Notes under the pieces: generated by a model | What the model was told of the DNA's origin: nothing | Databases searched by the model: none | The model's input: only the letters and a program-made list of their open reading frames with translations | Origin: Streptomyces sp. TG1A-8 | GTDB lineage: Bacteria; Actinomycetota; Actinomycetes; Streptomycetales; Streptomycetaceae | Assembly (NCBI RefSeq): GCF_030499535.1 | Contig: NZ_JASTLB010000001.1 | Location: forward strand, 6,262,001 to 6,326,000 | Direction of reading: 5' to 3' | DNA: 64,000 nt | In this document: piece by piece, positions 24,338-34,590 of the stretch | Numbering within the stretch: position 1 is the stretch's first letter | How the letters are laid out: the number at the start of each line of letters is the position of its first letter | Made by a program: the position numbers and the translations under genes

Positions 24338-26517
24338 CGTCGCTCCTCGGCGTCGGTGTCGGCCAGCTGCTCGGCCTCGTGGCGGCGGATGATGGCGGTG
24401 AGGTGGGCCTTGCGCTGCTGTTCGCGAGCGGCGATGGGGTAGGGGGCGAGGCCGGTGTCGGTGTCCGCGTCGATCCGCGCGACCTCGGCCCGCAGGGCAG
24501 TGATCTGGCTGTCGGTGCGGCTGATGTTCGCGCACGCCGGGTGGCAGCGGGAGTGGTCGGGGGTGCTCCGGCCGCCGTCGCCCGCCCGGGCGCGGTCAGG
24601 GTTGCACAGCGCGGTGAACACGTCGTGGTTGCAGGTCAGGAACGCCTTCGAGTCCTCGTACACCTGGAGGCGGGGGTTGGCGACCAGCGCGCGCAGTTCG
24701 CGTTTGCCGAGGTAGGTCCCGGCGTAGCGGTCGGAGAACCCCGCGGCCGCGGTGCGGTAGCGGTCGGCCGCCGGGCCGCTGACCTTCCCGCCGGCGGCGA
24801 GGCGTTCGCTGGCCTCGGTGAGGGTCTCGGCCAGGCTAGGCCCTTCTCCTGGTCCAGGACCTCGAGCATGTCGGCCTTGGAGCGGCCGGTGTAGGACTCC
24901 GGCATGGCGGTGGCCGCGTGGCCGTACTGCACCGCGAGCGCGATCCGGCCGCCGGGCTGGCGGTAGATGAACCAGGCGACGGTGCGGCGGAAGCGGCGCA
25001 GGGCGACGGCGCCGTCGGGGTCCGGCGGGATCAGCTCGTGGGGCCGGTCGTGGTCGGCGGCGAGCTGGTTGGCCCAAGCGGTGAAGGCGCGGATCCGTTC
25101 CACGGCGGTGTCGGAGGACAGGCCGGTGCGGGGCATGCAGTGCCCTTGGCGTACCGGTAGAGGGTGCGGATGAACAGCTGCTCGCCGTCTTCGAGTTCCT
25201 CGACGACGGCGATGGCGCGCGCGACGGGTTCCAGCACGATCCACGGGGCGGCGCGTTGTTCGCCTTCGCCGATGGCGTTGCCGTCCTCGTCGAGCACGCC
25301 CTTGAAGTGCCAGCCGCGGATCTCGAACCGTACGGTGCCGTCGTCGCGTTCCGCGCGGGTGCAGCAGCCGCGGCGCAGGGCCAGGACCTCTTCGGGCCGC
25401 ATGCCGGAGAGGTAGGCGCAGCAGATCAGGGCGGCGGTGGACAGGTGCAGCATCAGTACGTCCACGTCGTCGAAGCCGATCTGTTCTCGCCACGGGGCGG
25501 CGCTGATCCGGGCGGCGAGCGGGACGTTGAGGCGCGGGGCGGGGCCGAAGTCGGCCGGGGTGAGTTCGTCGGTCAGGAGGCCGCGGGCGCGGGCTACTTG
25601 GGAGGTGGTGACGCCGAGGGTGCCGGCCAGGAAGGTGTTGGCCATCGGCGGCAGCGGGCCGCCGAAGCGGGCGCGCACGGCGGTGGCGCCGGGCGCACCG
25701 CTGGAGGGCAGCTTCTCGCCGGCCGCGAGCAGGCCGCGCAGGTGGGTCACTGCGGTCTCGGTGCCGCCGTGCGGGGCGCGGTCGGGGATGGCGGCGAGGA
25801 GTCGGCGGTGCTCGCGGGCGGCGGCCAGGATGTCCGGGGACAGGTCCAGGACCGTGCGTAGCGCCCACACCAGCAGCGGGGCCATGACGGCCGGGTGCAC
25901 GATCGCGACGCTGTTCTCGCCGTTCGGGGTGTCGTCGTTGGTGCCGAGGAAGTCGGACATGACCGCGGCCGGGTCCTCCCACGGCGGCATGACCAACCGG
26001 TCGCGCTCGGGCAGGTAGGGGGCGTAGGCCCACAACCGCGAGATCACCCGCAGGGCCTTGGCGTCGGTGCGCCACTGGCGGCCGAGCGGGCGCAGGTGCT
26101 CGGCGTACGCTTCCAGGTCGCCGGTGATGACCTGGGAGAGCTCGGTGATGCCGCGGCCGTCGAGCCAGGTGGCGAAGCGGGTCCAGATCTGGAAGTTGTG
26201 GCGCAGGGTGCCCGGTTGGGTGGTGGAGCGCGAGGCCCGCTGCTGGAGCAACACGGCCGGGGTGGGGATGTTCAGCTCGGCGAAGGCCGCGCGCATCAAG
26301 CCGGGCCGCAGCCCGGCGGGGCAGCGGCTCGGTCGATGACCAGCGAGCGGTTCGACTCCCTGGGGCTGATCAGCGCCAGACGCCAGGCCAGATCGCGGAA
26401 GCGCGGCAGCTGCTCGGGGTCGAAGCCGGGCCGCAGCCGGTTGAACGGCAGGACGAAGGTGTCCGGGGCCGGGTCGACGACCTCCGAGCCGGCGGGCAGG
26501 GGCGAGGACGCGTTCAC
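24334..26517 (-). pseudogene. Third tyrosine recombinase, split by three frameshifts
   Basis: Continuous homology needs three frame changes. From GTG 26517 (VNASSPLPAG) the frame ends at a stop near 26296, and the next frame continues MRAAFAELNIPTPAVLLQQR. A break at ~25140 falls after LYRYAKG. A break at ~24850 falls after LEVLDQE. The N-terminal core-binding part (LRHNFQIWTRFATWLDGRG) precedes the Arg I block LSGMRPEEVLALRRG, then RRFRRTVAWF and QYGHAATAMPESYTG (His and Tyr nucleophile), then a Cys/His-bearing tail (TCNHDVF, HPACANI). The intact length would be ~725 residues, like TnpB/RitC-type proteins. The GTG overlaps the upstream stop as GTGA. Real decay and read errors cannot be told apart here. 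Confidence 0.8.
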
Positions 26518-28313
26518 GGGTCGAGCCTCCGTTCCAGCATCGCGTGGATCAGCTCCCGCTCGCTGTCGGCGACGGCGGCGAGCAGTTGGGGCCGCGCGTC
26601 GGTGGTGGTGTAGGGGGTGAGGAAGCCGCCGATCCGCGCGTGGTGCGTCGCCCAGTCCGCGGCCCACACCGCCGGCTTCACGGCCGAGCGCAGGGATTCC
26701 AGCGCCTGGTGCAGGTAGGCGATGCGGGGCAGGTCGCGGCCGGTGGCCACCGCGTTGCGGCAGGCGAAGCACAGCAGGAACGACACCGCGCACGGCGTCC
26801 TGGCCGTGCTGTGGTCGGAGTTGAGGAAGTCCGCGCACGAGGCGACCGGGGTGCGCAGTCGGCCGGCCACGATCCGGCGCGCCACCTCCATGTCGATCCC
26901 GGCCTCCTTGGCCATGAGCTCGGCGCTCACCTCGTCGGCGGCGTCGACGTTCTCGACCAGGCGCATGGCGACCGTTTGCCGGGCAAAGGCCAGAGCCTGG
27001 GCCAGCCCGAGCTCCACTGCGCCGCGCGAGGCGGCGCGGACGTCCTCGTCCTGCAGCTGGTAGTCCCGCTCGTGGGTGGCCTGGGTGTTGTTGCGGGCCC
27101 GGCCGTGGTGCGCCTGCGCGCTGTGGCGCAGCGCCTGGGCGTGCACCCGGGCGGGCAGGTCGACGCCGCCGGCGCGGACCTGCTGCTGCCAGCGCCGGAT
27201 CGCCCCGTCCAGGGCTTTGCCGAGCTCGTAGTCCCGCAGATTCTCGGCTCCGCCCAGGCCGCGGTGGCCGACCAGCAGCTTCGTCGAGGGACGGCCCAGC
27301 AGCTCCAAGGTCGTCCTGGCCGACGCGGTCAGCTCCAGCACGTGCCGCAGGACCCGGCCGCTGGAGCCCTCGCCGACGTCGACGAGCGTGTTGCTCGCGT
27401 GGCGGCGCCGTCCGCGCCGGGCCTTGTCCGTGTCGACCTGGTGCACGGCGGGGTCCTCGCGGTCCGCATTCGGCCACCAGGTGGGCACGTCCATCTTCTT
27501 GAGCACCGACTAGTTCCACGCCTCGTGCGCGATCAGCAGCATGGCCGCCGCCCCGATCTCCGCCGGCGTCGCGAAGAGCCGGCTCAGCGAGGCGGCGTTG
27601 CCCTCGAAGGCGCACGCGCGCTCCGCGTACGCGGTCACCGCGTGGTCGGTGCTGTTGGGGTGGCGCGGAAGGTCCCCGGTGCGGGCCAGCACGTCCAGCA
27701 CCTCACCGAGTGGCCAGTCGCCGTCTCCGCGCTCGATCGCCCCGGCCCGCCACCGTTGGAGGACCGCGGTGTTCGCCGCGATCCGCAGCCGCCCGGCGCG
27801 CACCGTCGCGGCGGCCGCGTCCCGGATCCGGCGAAGTTCCTCCCTGGTGTGGGCCTGCTTGCGCGGCCGCCCGCGCCGGGCCGGCGGTCGGCGCCGCGGC
27901 GTCTCCATGAACACGCGGGTCGCCTCCGGCACCCCGGGCGCCCGCCGGACGACCGCGGCCAGGACCCGGCGGACGTGGATGTCGCCGCTCCACTGCTTCC
28001 ACCACTTCACCGTGATCTGCCCGGTCGCCGCGACGGGAGGCTCGGCCGCCGCCGCGTCCTTGAACAGCAGCTTCAGCGCGCCGGCGTTCGTCTGGTAGGT
28101 GTCCTGGCTGCCCCAGCCCCGGCCCTGCGCGGCCAGCGCGGCCACCAGCGCCCGCCGGAATTCGACAGGGCCGGGGCTGGCCCGGAAGTCCCACACGCCC
28201 AGCGGCTTCCCGGCGCCGCTGACCGGGCGGATGACCAGCCCGTCCGCGTCCAGCACGGGCGCCTTGCGGTAGTCCGTCGGCGGCAGCGCCGCCCGGCGGC
28301 CCCGCCCGCTCAC
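26514..28313 (-). pseudogene. Second tyrosine recombinase (TnpB/RitB-like) interrupted by one in-frame amber codon
   Basis: A 600-codon frame runs from GTG 28313 to 26514 with a single TAG at 27510-27512 (after LLIAHEAWN). The same frame resumes at once (SVLKKMDVPTWW) and stays open for ~332 codons. The N-terminal part has the DNA-binding-like segment SQDTYQTNAGALKLLFKD and the basic RRRPPARRGRPRKQ. The C-terminal part has RVHAQALRHSAQAHHGRARN and a Cys-bearing region, LLCFACRN. The start overlaps the upstream stop as GTGA. A single base change would restore the gene, so the loss is recent, or the TAG is read through or is a sequence error. A GTG at 27506 could re-initiate translation. Confidence 0.78.
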
Positions 28314-29722
28314 GCCGCGTCCAAAATCAGGCCTGTGCGCGCCGCCAGCTCCGCGATCTTCTCCACGTTTACGGGGTTGTCGTCGTCGCCGAGCAGCGAC
28401 TCCAACTGCAGCCCGCGCACCGGCTCCAGGTACACATCCCGCGTCACCTGGTCGCTGCGGTGCCCGAGCATGTCCTTGACCATCAGCCAGACCTGCCCAT
28501 ACACCTCCTCGTAGTGCAGGCGCTCAGCCGGTGTCAGCCCGAGTCGGCGGTCCAGCGCGTTGTGCAGGGCGATCAGGGTCCGCAGGGCCATGGAGTGCCG
28601 CAGCATCTTCGGCGTCGCGAAGACCTCGAGCCCCGCGGCGGCGCACCGGTCGCTCGCCCGCTCGAGAACCTTCGTCCAGCTCGTGTACCGCAGCGGCAGC
28701 CCGCTCTCGGTCAGCCACAGCATCGCCGGCTCCAGGCCGTCCTCGCCCTCGACGAACAGCATCATCCGCTCGGCCGCCGTCAGCCTCCCAAGCGCGCTCT
28801 CACCCGCACGACCGTCCCGGCTCCTCCACTGCACCCGTCCCGCCCGGCTGACCGTCTGGATGATGCGCAGGCCGGGCAGCCGGTCGTAGACGCCGCGCCG
28901 GCGCGCACGGGCCACGGCCAGGGCGCGCGTGCTCATCCGGTAGCCCTCGACGCGCTGGAGCGCTGGGTGGCCGACGTAGAAGGTGTAGCCGGCCCGCTTG
29001 GCCACACCCTGGCCCACCCTGCCCGCGTAGTAGTTTCGCCGCCTCAGCGCCGGGAGTTCGCAGAGCAGCAGGGTGCCGCCCTCGCGGCGCCGCAGGCCGC
29101 TGGAGTACGTCAGGTCGGGGTAGGCCATGTGCCGGCCGGCTGATTGACCGCGCCACGCTTCGTCCTCCAGCCCGCTCGGCAGCATGCCGCCGAGCCCGAC
29201 GTTGCGCCACAGCCGAAAGGCCCGGGGCGAGAGCCACTTCACGTCCGAGGTCTTCACGTCCGACGGCGAGGCGAGCGTCACCGGGTTCGCCGGTATAAGG
29301 TCGCTCTGGGCCGCGATGCCGTACAGCAGCTTCAACGCGGCCTGCTCCTTCGGCCACGTGCCGCCGTCGACCGGAGCCGGATTCATCGCCCCTCGTCGAC
29401 GCCAGTCCTCCCAGTCCTCAACGTCGTCCTCCGACGCCTCGTCCCAGTCCAGTCCGCGCTGCCACAGGAACGTGAAGAACAGCCGGTAGAGCGGAGCGTA
29501 CGTGACCTGGGTGCCCGGCGCCTTGGCCGAGAACGCCGAGCGTCGCAGGCACTCACTCAGCCGAGGATCGACCCGGCCCTCCGGCGAGACGAGGATCGGC
29601 TGCCTCTCGCGCAGCCCGAGCGTCCGCTCGCGCTCCTTCAAGTCCTCCCAGCCAGGGACGGGTCGGCCTCCGACGGGATCGCCCCCGTCACCAACCCAGA
29701 ACAGCCGCCATTCATAACCCAC
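28310..29722 (-). CDS. First tyrosine recombinase of the module (TnpA/RitA-like)
   Basis: 470 residues, apparently intact. Catalytic boxes: YSSGLRRREGGTLLL (Arg I), FATPKMLRHSMALRTL (box II, Lys in place of the first His, then Arg), and MLGHRSDQVTRDVYLEPV (His and the Tyr nucleophile). The N-terminal ~200 residues contain a SAM-like core-binding region (VTYAPLYRLFFTFLWQRG). It leads a four-gene leftward unit in which every junction is a 4-nt start/stop overlap, typical of Tn554-like or RIT (recombinase in trio) elements. The GTG at 29722 is the start of the frame. Alone it may still bind or cut element ends. Confidence 0.85.
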   Translation of the reverse strand: MGYEWRLFWVGDGGDPVGGRPVPGWEDLKERERTLGLRERQPILVSPEGRVDPRLSECLRRSAFSAKAPGTQVTYAPLYRLFFTFLWQRGLDWDEASEDDVEDWEDWRRRGAMNPAPVDGGTWPKEQAALKLLYGIAAQSDLIPANPVTLASPSDVKTSDVKWLSPRAFRLWRNVGLGGMLPSGLEDEAWRGQSAGRHMAYPDLTYSSGLRRREGGTLLLCELPALRRRNYYAGRVGQGVAKRAGYTFYVGHPALQRVEGYRMSTRALAVARARRRGVYDRLPGLRIIQTVSRAGRVQWRSRDGRAGESALGRLTAAERMMLFVEGEDGLEPAMLWLTESGLPLRYTSWTKVLERASDRCAAAGLEVFATPKMLRHSMALRTLIALHNALDRRLGLTPAERLHYEEVYGQVWLMVKDMLGHRSDQVTRDVYLEPVRGLQLESLLGDDDNPVNVEKIAELAARTGLILDAA

Positions 29723-29891
29723 TTGACTCCCTCAGCCGCAACACGACATGAGGCAACACGGCGTATGTCCACAGAACACCGCTACGGGACCGGTGCGGGC
29801 CCGCCGGGAGCCGGGCGCCCGACGGAGCCGGCGCGCGCACGGCAGCCGGTGCGCGCAGGGCGTGGACGTGCGCCCGGGAAGGGTGCGCCGG

Positions 29892-31271
29892 TCAGACCGT
29901 CCGCGCCCCGGCCGCCGCCTGCGCCACGGCGGACGCGCCGTCCTCCTCGGCCCCCACCCGGGCGAGGTCCCGGTGCCGCGTCTCCCGGGCCACACCGACG
30001 GCGACCAGCGTCAGCACGGCGGCCGCGATCACGTACAGCGCGATCGGGGTGGAGCTGTCGTAGTCGGCGAGCAGCGCGGTGGCGATCAGCGGGGCGGGGG
30101 CACCGGCCGCCACGGAGGCGAACTGGGCGCCGATGGAGGCACCGGAGTAGCGCATCCGGGTGGCGAACATCTCGGCGAAGAAGGCGGCCTGGGGTGCGTA
30201 CATGGCGCCGTGCAGCACCAGTCCGACGGTCACGGCCAGCACCAGGCGGCCGAACGATCCGGTGTCGGCCAGCGAGAAGAACGGGAACATCCACAGACCG
30301 ACGCCGGCCGCGCCGAACAGGTACACGGGCCGTCGCCCGACCCGGTCGGAGAGCGCGCCCCAGGCGGGAATCACGGCGAAGTGCACGGCCGAGCCGATGA
30401 GGACGGCGTTGAGCGCGGTCTGCTTCGACACACCGGCGGAGGTGGTGGCGTAGACGAGGACGAACGCGGTGATGACGTAGTAGCTGATGTTCTCCGCCAT
30501 GCGGGCGCCGATGGCGACGAGCACGTCCCGCCAGTGGTGCCGCAGCACGGAGACGAGCGGCGGCTTCTCCTCGGCACCCGGCTGCCGGGACTCGGCCCGC
30601 CGCAGCGCATCCTTGAAGACGGGCGACTCATCGACGGAGAGCCGGATCCACAGGCCGACGACCACGAGGACACCGGAGAGCAGGAACGGGATCCGCCAGC
30701 CCCAGCTGCCGAAGGCGTCGTCCGAGAGCACCGCGGTGAGCAGCGACAGCACACCGGTCGCCAGCAACTGCCCGGCCGGCGCTCCCGTCTGCGGCCAAGA
30801 GGCCCAAAAACCACGCCGCCGTGCGTCCCCGTGCTCGGACACCAGCAGGACGGCGCCGCCCCACTCGCCGCCGAGCGCGAAGCCCTGGACCAGGCGCAGC
30901 GCGGTCAGCAGCACGGGCGCGGCGCTCCCGACGGTGGCGTGCGTGGGCAGCAGTCCGATGGCGAAGGTCGCCCCGCCCATCAGCAGCAGGCTCAGCACCA
31001 GCAGCCTCTTGCGCCCCAGCCGGTCACCGTAGTGCCCGAACACCAGCGCCCCCAGCGGACGGGCCGCGAACCCCACGGCGTACGTCAGGAACGACAGCAG
31101 CGTCCCGACCAGCGGATCGGAGCCCGGGAAGAACAGCTTGTTGAACACCAGCGCGGCGGCGGAACCGTACAGGAAGAAGTCGTACCACTCGATGGTGGTC
31201 CCGATGAGGCTGGCGGCGACGATGCGGGGGAGGCTGGCAGGGGGTGGGGGAGCGGTGGTTCCGGAGGCCAT
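29892..31271 (-). CDS. MHS-family major facilitator transporter
   Basis: 459 residues, 12 predicted helices. IVAASLIGTTIEWYDFFLYG, FGHYGDRLGRKRLLVLSLL (MFS signature loop 2-3) and LVQGFALGGEWGGAVLL identify the metabolite:H+ symporter group (ShiA/ProP/KgtP-like), which imports organic acids, betaines or amino acids. ATG 31271 follows GAGGAAG by eight nt. It is divergent from a GntR regulator and acdS, so ACC or a related amino acid is a reasonable substrate guess, by context only. It is the first core-like gene after the recombinase module. Confidence 0.88.
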   Translation of the reverse strand: MASGTTAPPPPASLPRIVAASLIGTTIEWYDFFLYGSAAALVFNKLFFPGSDPLVGTLLSFLTYAVGFAARPLGALVFGHYGDRLGRKRLLVLSLLLMGGATFAIGLLPTHATVGSAAPVLLTALRLVQGFALGGEWGGAVLLVSEHGDARRRGFWASWPQTGAPAGQLLATGVLSLLTAVLSDDAFGSWGWRIPFLLSGVLVVVGLWIRLSVDESPVFKDALRRAESRQPGAEEKPPLVSVLRHHWRDVLVAIGARMAENISYYVITAFVLVYATTSAGVSKQTALNAVLIGSAVHFAVIPAWGALSDRVGRRPVYLFGAAGVGLWMFPFFSLADTGSFGRLVLAVTVGLVLHGAMYAPQAAFFAEMFATRMRYSGASIGAQFASVAAGAPAPLIATALLADYDSSTPIALYVIAAAVLTLVAVGVARETRHRDLARVGAEEDGASAVAQAAAGARTV

Positions 31272-31532
31272 GTGCGCCACTTCCTCGTGTGCGGTGGGGA
31301 CGGGTACGTGTCGGCACACCGTAAGAACATGCAGGTCAGGCGCACATGTGGCGGGGCAACATAGTTCGAAGCTTGCCTATGCGTGCGTCCGCCATGCCGA
31401 CTCACGAACGGGCGTTTCAGGGGCTCGAAGGTGGCGGCACCGGGTGCCGTCCGGGACGCGTGGTGCGGCCGGCGGCCCGGCGATGGACCGACCTCCTTGA
31501 CAGCTAACCTCATGTTGCGTGCAGTATGTTGC

Positions 31533-32243
31533 ATGCCAGTTCCGCAGAGCCGGGGGCTCGTTTCCAGGTCGCTCCTTCGGGAGACCGCCTACCGGGCGAT
31601 CCGGGACGCCATCATCGACGGCACGTTCGCCCCGGGCGAACGCCTCAACGACAGCGACCTGGTGGAGTGGCTGGGTGTCAGTCGCACCCCCATTCGGGAG
31701 GCCCTGACGCGTCTGGACCAGGCCGGACTGGTCCAGACGAAACCCGGCCGTTACACCATGGTCAGCCCCCTGGACGTCCGCGCTGTCCGCGCCGCCCAGT
31801 CGGTGACGGCTGCCATGCACGAACTCGCCGTCCGCGAGGCACTGCCCAACCTGTCCGCCGCCGAGCTCGACGCCATGCGCGAGGCCAACGCACGCTTCGC
31901 CGACGCCCTGCGGCGCAACGACGCCGACGCGGCGATCGCCGCCGACGACGACTTCCACGGTGTCCCGGTCGCCGCCTGTGCCAACCACGCCATCCACAGC
32001 GTCCTCGAGCAGTTCACGCCGGTGCTGCGGCGCCTGGAGCGATTGCGTTTCTCCTCGCTCGGCGGCCGGGGCTCGGTCGGTCAGCACGACCGGATCATCG
32101 CGCTGTGCGAGGCGGGGGACGTGGAGGGGGCGGTGGCGGCCACCCGCGCCAACTGGCAGACGCTGGTACCCCTGCTCGACATCCCGCTCCCCGGCGGCGA
32201 AGAGGTGGGCGACGGACCCGTCGGCACCGCTTCCCCGCACTGA
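31533..32243 (+). CDS. GntR-family transcriptional regulator (FCD type)
   Basis: 236 residues. N-terminal winged [43 protein letters not shown]. The C-terminal all-helical FCD ligand domain has the metal-binding-type residues ADDDFHGV and QHDRII. The start is ATG 31533, chosen because the HTH begins ~20 residues later, as in relatives. It is divergent from the MHS transporter and 40 nt upstream of acdS in the same direction, so it probably controls both. The intergenic region (31272-31532) has the near-repeat ATGTTGCGTGCAGTATGTTG next to the start, a possible operator. Confidence 0.87.
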   Translation: MPVPQSRGLVSRSLLRETAYRAIRDAIIDGTFAPGERLNDSDLVEWLGVSRTPIREALTRLDQAGLVQTKPGRYTMVSPLDVRAVRAAQSVTAAMHELAVREALPNLSAAELDAMREANARFADALRRNDADAAIAADDDFHGVPVAACANHAIHSVLEQFTPVLRRLERLRFSSLGGRGSVGQHDRIIALCEAGDVEGAVAATRANWQTLVPLLDIPLPGGEEVGDGPVGTASPH

Positions 32244-32283
32244 CCAGAGCCCCGCACCGCACGCCTCCCCCAAGGACCCACAG

Positions 32284-33291
32284 ATGCCCCTCGACGCCTT
32301 CGAGCGTTACCCCCTGCTGTTCGGACCCAGCCCCGTCCACCCCCTGGACCGGCTCAGCGACCACCTCGGCGGCGCGCGCATCTGGGCCAAACGGGAGGAC
32401 TGCAACAGTGGATTGGCTTTCGGCGGCAACAAGACCCGGAAGCTGGAGTACCTGCTTCCCGATGCCCTCGCCATGGGCGCGGACACCCTGGTCAGCATCG
32501 GCGGGGTGCAGTCCAACCACACCCGGCAGGTGGCCGCGGTCGCCGCCAGGGCCGGTCTGAAGGCCGTCCTCGTGCAAGAGAGCTGGGTGGACTGGCCGGA
32601 CGCGGTCAACGACAAGGTCGGCAACATCCTGCTGTCACGCATCATGGGCGCCGACGTACGACTGGTCCGGGCCGAATTCGGCATCGGCTTCAAGGACAGC
32701 TGGCAGCAGGCCCTGGAGGACGTCCGGTCCGCCGGCGGCACCCCGTACGCCATCCCGGCCGGTGCCTCGGACCATCCGCTGGGCGGTCTCGGCTTCGCCG
32801 GCTGGGCCCACGAGGTGCAGCAGCAGGAGCGTGAACTGGGCGTCTTCTTCGACACCGTCGTGGTGTGCAGCGTCACCGGCAGTACCCACGCGGGCATGAT
32901 CGCGGGCTTCGCCGGCCAGGAACGGCCCCGCCGCGTCCTGGGCATCGACGCCTCGGCCAAGCTCGCCGAGACCCGCGCCCAGGTGGAGAAGATCGCCCGC
33001 AACACCGCCGAACTCATCGGCCTCGGCCGGGACCTGCGCGACGACGAGATCACCGTCCTCGAGGGCTGGGCCGGCGACCGCTACGGAATCCCGGTACGGT
33101 CCACCCTGGACGCCATCCGGCTCACCGCAAGCCTCGAAGGCATGATCATCGATCCCGTCTACGAGGGCAAGTCCATGGCCGGGCTCATCGACCTCGTACG
33201 CAACGGAGACGTCCCGAAGGACTCCAACGTCCTGTACGCCCACCTCGGCGGCCAGCCCGCCCTCAACGCTTACAGCGGCGTCTTCCGCTGA
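32284..33291 (+). CDS. acdS: 1-aminocyclopropane-1-carboxylate deaminase
   Basis: 335 residues of a type II-fold PLP enzyme. The PLP Lys lies in [11 protein letters not shown] (~51), the ACC-contacting Ser in GVQSNHTRQ (~78), and the Tyr-Glu pair in [11 protein letters not shown] (~295). The Leu of [12 protein letters not shown] is the residue that helps tell ACC deaminase from D-cysteine desulfhydrase. It splits ACC, the plant ethylene precursor, into 2-oxobutanoate and ammonia. AAGGA lies nine nt before ATG 32284. It forms an operon with the GntR gene. ACC deaminase is typical of plant-associated bacteria, so a rhizosphere or endophytic habit is suggested. Confidence 0.93.
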   Translation: MPLDAFERYPLLFGPSPVHPLDRLSDHLGGARIWAKREDCNSGLAFGGNKTRKLEYLLPDALAMGADTLVSIGGVQSNHTRQVAAVAARAGLKAVLVQESWVDWPDAVNDKVGNILLSRIMGADVRLVRAEFGIGFKDSWQQALEDVRSAGGTPYAIPAGASDHPLGGLGFAGWAHEVQQQERELGVFFDTVVVCSVTGSTHAGMIAGFAGQERPRRVLGIDASAKLAETRAQVEKIARNTAELIGLGRDLRDDEITVLEGWAGDRYGIPVRSTLDAIRLTASLEGMIIDPVYEGKSMAGLIDLVRNGDVPKDSNVLYAHLGGQPALNAYSGVFR

Positions 33292-33308
33292 CCGGGTACA
33301 CACCCGGT
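33291..33308 (+). terminator. Short hairpin after acdS
   Basis: ACCGGGT and ACCCGGT form a seven-bp stem with a four-nt loop directly at the acdS stop codon, in the gap facing the convergent DUF1996 gene. There is no U-tract. Confidence 0.4.
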
Positions 33309-33381
33309 CTCCCCGTCGCGTCCCTGAGGCGCCGTCCCATGGTGCGGCGGGACGGCCGGGCCGGGTGGAACGGACCGGTGC

Positions 33382-34467
33382 TCAGGGAAGCCGGTAGTCC
33401 GCGTTCAGGGCCGCTCCGGCCTCCGGGTGGGTCTGGTCGTAGCCGCGGGCGTCGCACTGCAGGCCGCCGACGACGCAGTGGCCGACCAGCGCCTTGAGCG
33501 TGGCGTCGTCCCAGGCGTTGAAGAAGTCGTAGTGGAAGGAGTGGCCCGTCCCGCTGGCCAGGTGGACCCGCGACATGTCGCCGTTGACCGGGAAGGCCAT
33601 CTTGAACTCGATCATGGGCAGGGCGACCGGGTGGTCGGCGGGGCACATGGTGTCGTTGGTGCCGGGCTTGACCACGGGGTAGGCCGTGTGGCTCTGGTGG
33701 TCCGGTGTGTCGAGGTACTTGCCGTCCCAGCAACTGGGTGCCTGGAAGCGGATGTCGAGCTGGACGTCGGCCCGGCTCGGGCGGCTCGCGGGGAAGTCGG
33801 TGTTGAAGTAGCTGTCGCCGCACTCCCAGCCCTCGACGAAGCCCGGGTGGCGGCGGAACCCGTCGGCGCTCTGCATCGGGTCGCCCACGACGAACCGCAG
33901 GCCCTTGGGGAAGGGGCGCACGCTGGTGTAGTCGGTGACGCCGGACTTGTGGGAGATGGTCTGCGCGCCCACCGGGAGGATCTTCTGGTCGCCCTTGAAC
34001 AGCGAAGGCGTCCAGTAGGCCGAAGCGTCGGCGGGGACCTTGCAGGTGGTTGCGCCGCCCTCGGGGGAGGCGGTGGTGCTGCCCGCGTTGGTGGTGTCGC
34101 CCATGAGGGTGTGGCCGTGGGACTTGCCCGGCTGGCCCGGGTGCACGACCGGATCGTCCGGAGCGGTGTGCGTGACCGAGCGGTTGGCCTGGAACTCGTG
34201 GAAGTAGCGCGGGGGCGGGCTGGCCGTGGACGGCGTGACACCGGTGACCTGCGGCACGGCCGGTATGCAGCCGTCACCGTCCGGGTCGTCGCCGGACGCC
34301 TGCGTGGACACGGCCATCGTGTGCCCGCTGCGGGCGGCCGGCGCCGAGGCGGGTGCGTCACCGCCGGTGCCGGTGGTGGCGGAGGCGAGGGTGCCGACGC
34401 CGAGGACACCGGCGAGGAGCGCGGTGCCGAGGAGCAGTGCGGGGAGCCGTTCGGAACGCGATCTCAC
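33382..34467 (-). CDS. Secreted DUF1996 protein
   Basis: 361 residues with an N-terminal signal peptide (RLPALLLGTALLAGVLGVG). The mature part has the DUF1996 hallmarks: FHEFQANRSVTH, GKSHGHTLMGDTTNAG, YWTPSLF, FVEGWECGDSYF and the His/Asp-rich C-terminus GHSFHYDFFNAWDD. DUF1996 proteins are secreted by Streptomyces and fungi. Their activity is not firmly known, though the conserved His and Asp residues suggest a metal-binding or hydrolytic role. It lies 123 nt downstream of the glycoside hydrolase gene on the same strand and may be co-transcribed. Confidence 0.88.
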   Translation of the reverse strand: MRSRSERLPALLLGTALLAGVLGVGTLASATTGTGGDAPASAPAARSGHTMAVSTQASGDDPDGDGCIPAVPQVTGVTPSTASPPPRYFHEFQANRSVTHTAPDDPVVHPGQPGKSHGHTLMGDTTNAGSTTASPEGGATTCKVPADASAYWTPSLFKGDQKILPVGAQTISHKSGVTDYTSVRPFPKGLRFVVGDPMQSADGFRRHPGFVEGWECGDSYFNTDFPASRPSRADVQLDIRFQAPSCWDGKYLDTPDHQSHTAYPVVKPGTNDTMCPADHPVALPMIEFKMAFPVNGDMSRVHLASGTGHSFHYDFFNAWDDATLKALVGHCVVGGLQCDARGYDQTHPEAGAALNADYRLP

Positions 34468-34590
34468 GGGGGGCTCCTGCCCGTGGGGTGGGAAGAGGGC
34501 CCGCGCGCACGCACACGTGTCACGCGGGTGGTGCGGCCGGTTCGGCGGCGGGGCCCTCCACGGGTTCCGCCGCCGCCCGGAGCTCGGTCG

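Noticed and set aside
13657..29891. tRNA or attachment-site duplication flanking the island
   Set aside because: I looked for tRNA-like T-loop sequence and direct repeats near both edges and found none that I could support by eye.
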